Positions 60,079-64,000 of a stretch of 64,000 nucleotides of DNA are shown here, in pieces. The notes below the pieces were generated by a model. It made no database searches. It saw nothing but the letters and a program-made list of their open reading frames with translations, and was not told the origin of the DNA. The position numbers and the translations under genes are program-made. The stretch covers positions 12,130,501-12,194,500 of the forward strand of contig NC_090995.1 in assembly GCF_041146395.1 (NCBI RefSeq). Direction: 5' to 3'. The first letter of the stretch is position 1, and each line of letters opens with the position of its first letter. Origin of the DNA: Eulemur rufifrons (lineage: Eukaryota; Chordata; Mammalia; Primates; Lemuridae).

Positions 60079-60328
60079 GTCAGTGAGTTCCCTTCTGCAT
60101 GCTCAGCAGGCCGCAGTTGTTAGTAGCAATGTCAGTTTCTAGAGTCGTTTGTGATTCCAGAGTTCTTGCTTTAGTTATCTGTGGGCAAAGCATAACAAAA
60201 ATGGATAAAATACTCAAAAGATAGCATTTAGAAATAAATCTGGTTATGAGCAGTCATTTAGTGTTTTCTGTCCATTAGTTATTTCTTCCACTTGAATTCA
60301 GCAAACTCTCACTTTCCTTTAAAAATAG

Positions 60329-60704
<376 letters not shown>

Positions 60705-61179
60705 TTAGAAATACTTTTAACTTTTTTACTTTGAAATAATTATAGATTCACAATAAGTTGTAAAGATAGTCCTAAAGCTTTGAAAATAGCATTGTGATTT
60801 TCCCCTGGTCCTTTTTTTTTTTTTTTTAATAATCTGTTTTAATAGCAGAGGGATAGAACGATAGACTGTCTCATACCTAATACTAACCATAACCATAACC
60901 GTTTGGTTATGCTCTGTTTTTGCAATGAATTCAACAGGGGAAAAAAACTCAAGTGACAGACAGTACCAGTACCTGGCTCCCTACAAGCCTTAGCTTATAA
61001 GCTAAGTGTCTGTAACATGCTACATGAAAAACTGGCAAAGGATACTTCTTTACTTTTAAACCTCATTTTTTTCTACCAGAGGGAATTGAAAATTCAGAGC
61101 AATTTTTTTTTTTTTTTTACATGATGTCATAAATGACAGGGTGTGGAAGATTCATGCTCTCAGAAAATGTATGATATAG

Positions 61180-61960
61180 TAAGGAATAATCAGATAAGCA
61201 GAAAATTAAAATATTGCCTAAGTTCTGTAATAGCCGTGTCATGGAGTTCATAGAGGGGCAGCTTACCCAGACTTTTTGGGAAGGGTGGCTCATAGCAGGT
61301 TTTGTGGAAGAAATGACAATTAAGAGATAAAGTTTGGAAAAGAGTTAATTGTATTAAAAAGTGGGGGAAAGAATATTCTCAGCAACTAGAAAGGCAAATA
61401 TGATGGTCCAGAGTAGGGAAGGAGTACAGTATTCTTAGGGAGTCAGAAATTAAATACACCTCGAATTTATGATTGGGGGAAAAAAATGGGAGCAGTGAAG
61501 CTGGAGGGTGAAGTGAGAATCTTGTCGTGTATGATACTGTATACCAGCCGTTTTGGGGAGTTTGGGTTTCCATCTACTCACCTACGAGAAATGGAAAGCC
61601 ACTGCAGAGTCTTAAGCAACAGAGTGACATTGAGTAGATTTTCATTTTGACAGAGACTGACTAGAGGGGAGAATGGATTGAGTTGGGGCAAGACTGGAGT
61701 TACAGGAGGTAGGGAAGACTCTGTTTTAGGAATGGAAATGGTGTGGTCTGGGTGGTAGCAGCAAGAATGGAGAGAATATGGCAAGATGCAATATTATTAG
61801 GGAGTAGAATCAGCAGGATTTTCTGAATGTGGAAAGTCAAAGGAGAGGAATCAAAGCGCATTTCAGTGAGATGCAAATGGTAAGAAAAGCCCCAGGTTTT
61901 TGCATATAAGGTTGCTGAGTTTGGTTTAGACATATTCGAGTTGGAGTGCTTCTTATTTCT
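61180..61960 (+). repeat. Purine-rich ancient repeat, first fragment
   Basis: 'Aaagccactgcagagtcttaagcaacagagtgacattg', 'gcaagactggagttacaggaggtagg' and 'cagcaggattttctgaatgtgg' follow the same family as 13000-14960. Minus-strand open frames are not coding. Confidence 0.55.
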
Positions 61961-62152
61961 GAAAACATAAATACTGAAAAATATGTAGTAGATATATAGC
62001 TATATGGAGATTAATTATGAGGTTAACATTGTATATTTCTTTTGTGTTTTAACTACTCTGTTATAATTCATTAACTCTCTCTTTTTTGAGTGTTCAGTTT
62101 ATGAATTATATAATGTTCATCGAAGAATAATTTTGCTTTGTGTCTTCATCAG

Positions 62153-62265
62153 GGAGTTTTTGCGTTTGGCAAGTCCTTTAAATTGTGGTGCCTGGGACAA
62201 AAAACTGCTAAAACAGTATCGGGTCCACAAACCAAGTTCACTGAGTTACGAACCAGAGATGAGAA
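62153..62265 (+). CDS. WDFY3: WDFY3 coding exon 15, residues 941-978, last coding exon in the window
   Basis: The acceptor is tgtcttcatcag|GGAGTTTT and the donor is GAGAA|gtaagt. The 113-nt exon enters in phase 2 and leaves in phase 1, so the next codon is completed by an exon beyond the window. It encodes EFLRLASPLNCGAWDKK and the basic stretch LLKQYRVHKPSSLSYEPEMR. No later exon of the gene was found before 64000. Confidence 0.96.
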
Positions 62266-64000
62266 GTAAGTTGACTTTTGAGGTTCCTTTTTTTGGTGTG
62301 TTTTAGAAATGAAAATCATGTGAGGGATGAATATTATGTCAAGAAGTTTGTGAAGAAAAAGAAAGCGAAGGGTTTGTTGTTACTTAAATGGAGAAACACA
62401 AGGTGGGGTCGGTTAACTAAGGAAGGGGCGGTTGGGTGGAAAGGGAATCGTCGGTGATGATAGGATGCAGAGGAGATGAGGATTACGGGCAGAATAACCC
62501 TGGGTGTGGAACGGGGATACGTCTTTCTCAGAGGATTCATACTCCCCTTGCTGCCTGGACTAAAGAGTGGCTGATTAGATTATTATTAACGGGCTGTGGA
62601 TTTGCAAGGCAGCTGCTGCAGGAGAACATGGAGAATAGGAAATTAAAAATACTGATAAAAGTAGTTGAAGTTACACTCCAAGGAGTGCAGGCCAGATAGG
62701 GAATGAAGTGAGGCCAGGCGGCTAGTGATAGGCTGAGAGAAAAGGGGTAGATCGGTGGACTGGAGAGGAACAGCCAGGCCAAAGTGCAGATGCAGTGGGA
62801 GAAAAGGAATGAGGAACTGGAGGAAGGAGGACGGGATAATGCGATCAAAACTGAAGGAGTGGAACACGCAGAGAAAATGACCGTGTCCAGATGGTGGCTC
62901 TGGAGTGAAGGAGAGGTGAAACTTGAAGGAAAGGTGATCTTAGAACTAGAAGGGAGGCGTCAGGTGTGTCGTTCGTGTGGATACTGACATCCCCCAGTAC
63001 GATGGCAAGCATTCGTATCGAGAAGACTGAGAACAAAATGCCAATGTTCTTGAAATCAGCAGAGGTCCTACTAGGAGAACAGTAGATGGCAGCTTCCTAG
63101 AGAGACGAGATAGTATTGCTGATGAGAAGTGTTTGCCTGAGGCTGATAGGAGAATGATTGGGGAGTTAGCAGGATGCAGGTAGGCACTGCCTAGCGTCTG
63201 TCATGGACACAGGGGAAGCAACAGACTCCGTGCATTCGAGACCTGTGGGCAAAAAGTGTTCTCAGTGGAGAACTCAGTTGCTCTGGTTTCCTCCCAGTGT
63301 TAATTCTGTGCTTCTGCTGGATTTTTACTTGTTACTCATTTTATATCATTGTTGGCAAAGTGATAAATTATTTGTTTCGATGGATTACGATGGCCGTTAC
63401 TAGTGAAACAGGCAAGAATAAAGTAGGATGGCCACTTTGGAAGGAGGGAGTGATCTTGTAGATCAACCCATTCATTTTTCAGGTGAGAATTCTGAGAGTC
63501 AGATTAAACAACCATCAACCATTATTTCAGTCTTAATTTTTCCTCATATGAATTATTATCGGTGATTAATCAATACTGTGTTATGGAAAGTTCCAGACCT
63601 TTTGAGTTCCAACACAGTTAGTTTTATTGGAAAACAGCAAGTATTGGACCTTTTCATAGCAATTAATATACATCTCCTGGGTGTATTATTTTTGTTGTTA
63701 TTTTTGTACTTTACGCAGTTACTTAGAATTGAGTTGGGATTTTCTTTGCTAAGAGTAGAAAGAAAGATAGCTCCTTTCGCTAAGAGCATATTGAGATATT
63801 TTTTACAGTTCCCTGAATGTCCAGCACATTTGAGAGGAAAATAATTACATGCACTTAGGTAATTTATCTTGAGAGGAAGTATTTTCTCTGTTACATTTGC
63901 AATATATTCCTGGGAAGGTAGGATAATTTGTTTAGAATTTGTCTTTTTATTCTTCAGATTGTTGTCATTTGTATTCATATAGGAATCTTTAAATTTGAGT
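62266..64000 (+). other. WDFY3 intron 15, partial
   Basis: From the exon 15 donor to the window end. The first kilobase is repeat (next entry); about 63240-64000 is unique AT-rich sequence without an exon-like segment. Confidence 0.93.
62330..63230 (+). repeat. Purine-rich ancient repeat, second fragment
   Basis: G/A-rich block with 'gaggaggaacag'-like wording, including 'gtgtggatactgacatcccccagtacgatgg'. It probably belongs to a later part of the same element type as 61180-61960. Exon 15 lies between the two, so they cannot be one uninterrupted insertion. Confidence 0.4.

Noticed and set aside
60880..60915. Telomere-like 'taaccataaccataaccg' run
   Set aside because: The unit is TAACCA, only about three copies, and forms a short local inverted repeat; not an interstitial telomere.
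61379..63036. Minus-strand frames rich in Ser/Leu/Pro (for example 62537-62848)
   Set aside because: Antisense of the purine-rich repeat; no family resemblance and no conservation signal.

Overview
This is a vertebrate, primate-type nuclear genomic window. It is AT-rich, intron-dominated and full of Alu, L1, L2, MIR, MaLR-LTR and Tigger/mariner copies. The Alu at 3552-3891 has the diagnostic right-arm wording of lemur/loris Alus, and the L1 3' end at about 38580 resembles strepsirrhine L1s. The best guess is therefore a strepsirrhine primate, probably a lemur. The species itself cannot be read from the sequence.

One gene explains all the convincing coding sequence: the 5' coding part of WDFY3 (ALFY), on the + strand. 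I place 15 coding exons from the start codon at 10281 to a splice donor after 62265. They join in frame with GT-AG introns and encode residues 1-978 plus one base of the next codon, out of about 3,500. The window holds only the N-terminal alpha-helical (ARM-like) part of the protein. The ConA-like, PH-BEACH, WD40 and FYVE domains known for this family lie downstream of the window. ALFY is a PI3P-binding scaffold for selective autophagy of protein aggregates and is needed in brain development.

Layout: 1-10123 is intron or flank 5' of the start-codon exon, with old L1, MLT1-type LTR, a lemur-type Alu with a clear target-site duplication, and an almost full-length but dead mariner (8641-9895). 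10124-10460 is the start-codon exon, with uORFs in its leader. 10461-40498 is four long introns around exons 2, 3 and 4, with a 490-bp pyrimidine tract, Tigger, MLT1, L2, MIR and L1 copies. 40499-53968 is the exon-dense part (exons 5-12). 53969-64000 carries exons 13-15 and ends inside intron 15.

The most interesting host-gene signals are the leader of the start exon (two uORFs plus an in-frame upstream ATG), the small symmetric exon 12 (weak donor, competing internal GTGAGT, U-tracts downstream), and an antisense L1 that runs almost to the exon 5 acceptor. No RNA gene, CRISPR, operon or prokaryotic system is present. Repeat family names are from memory of consensus sequences and are the least certain part of the annotation.
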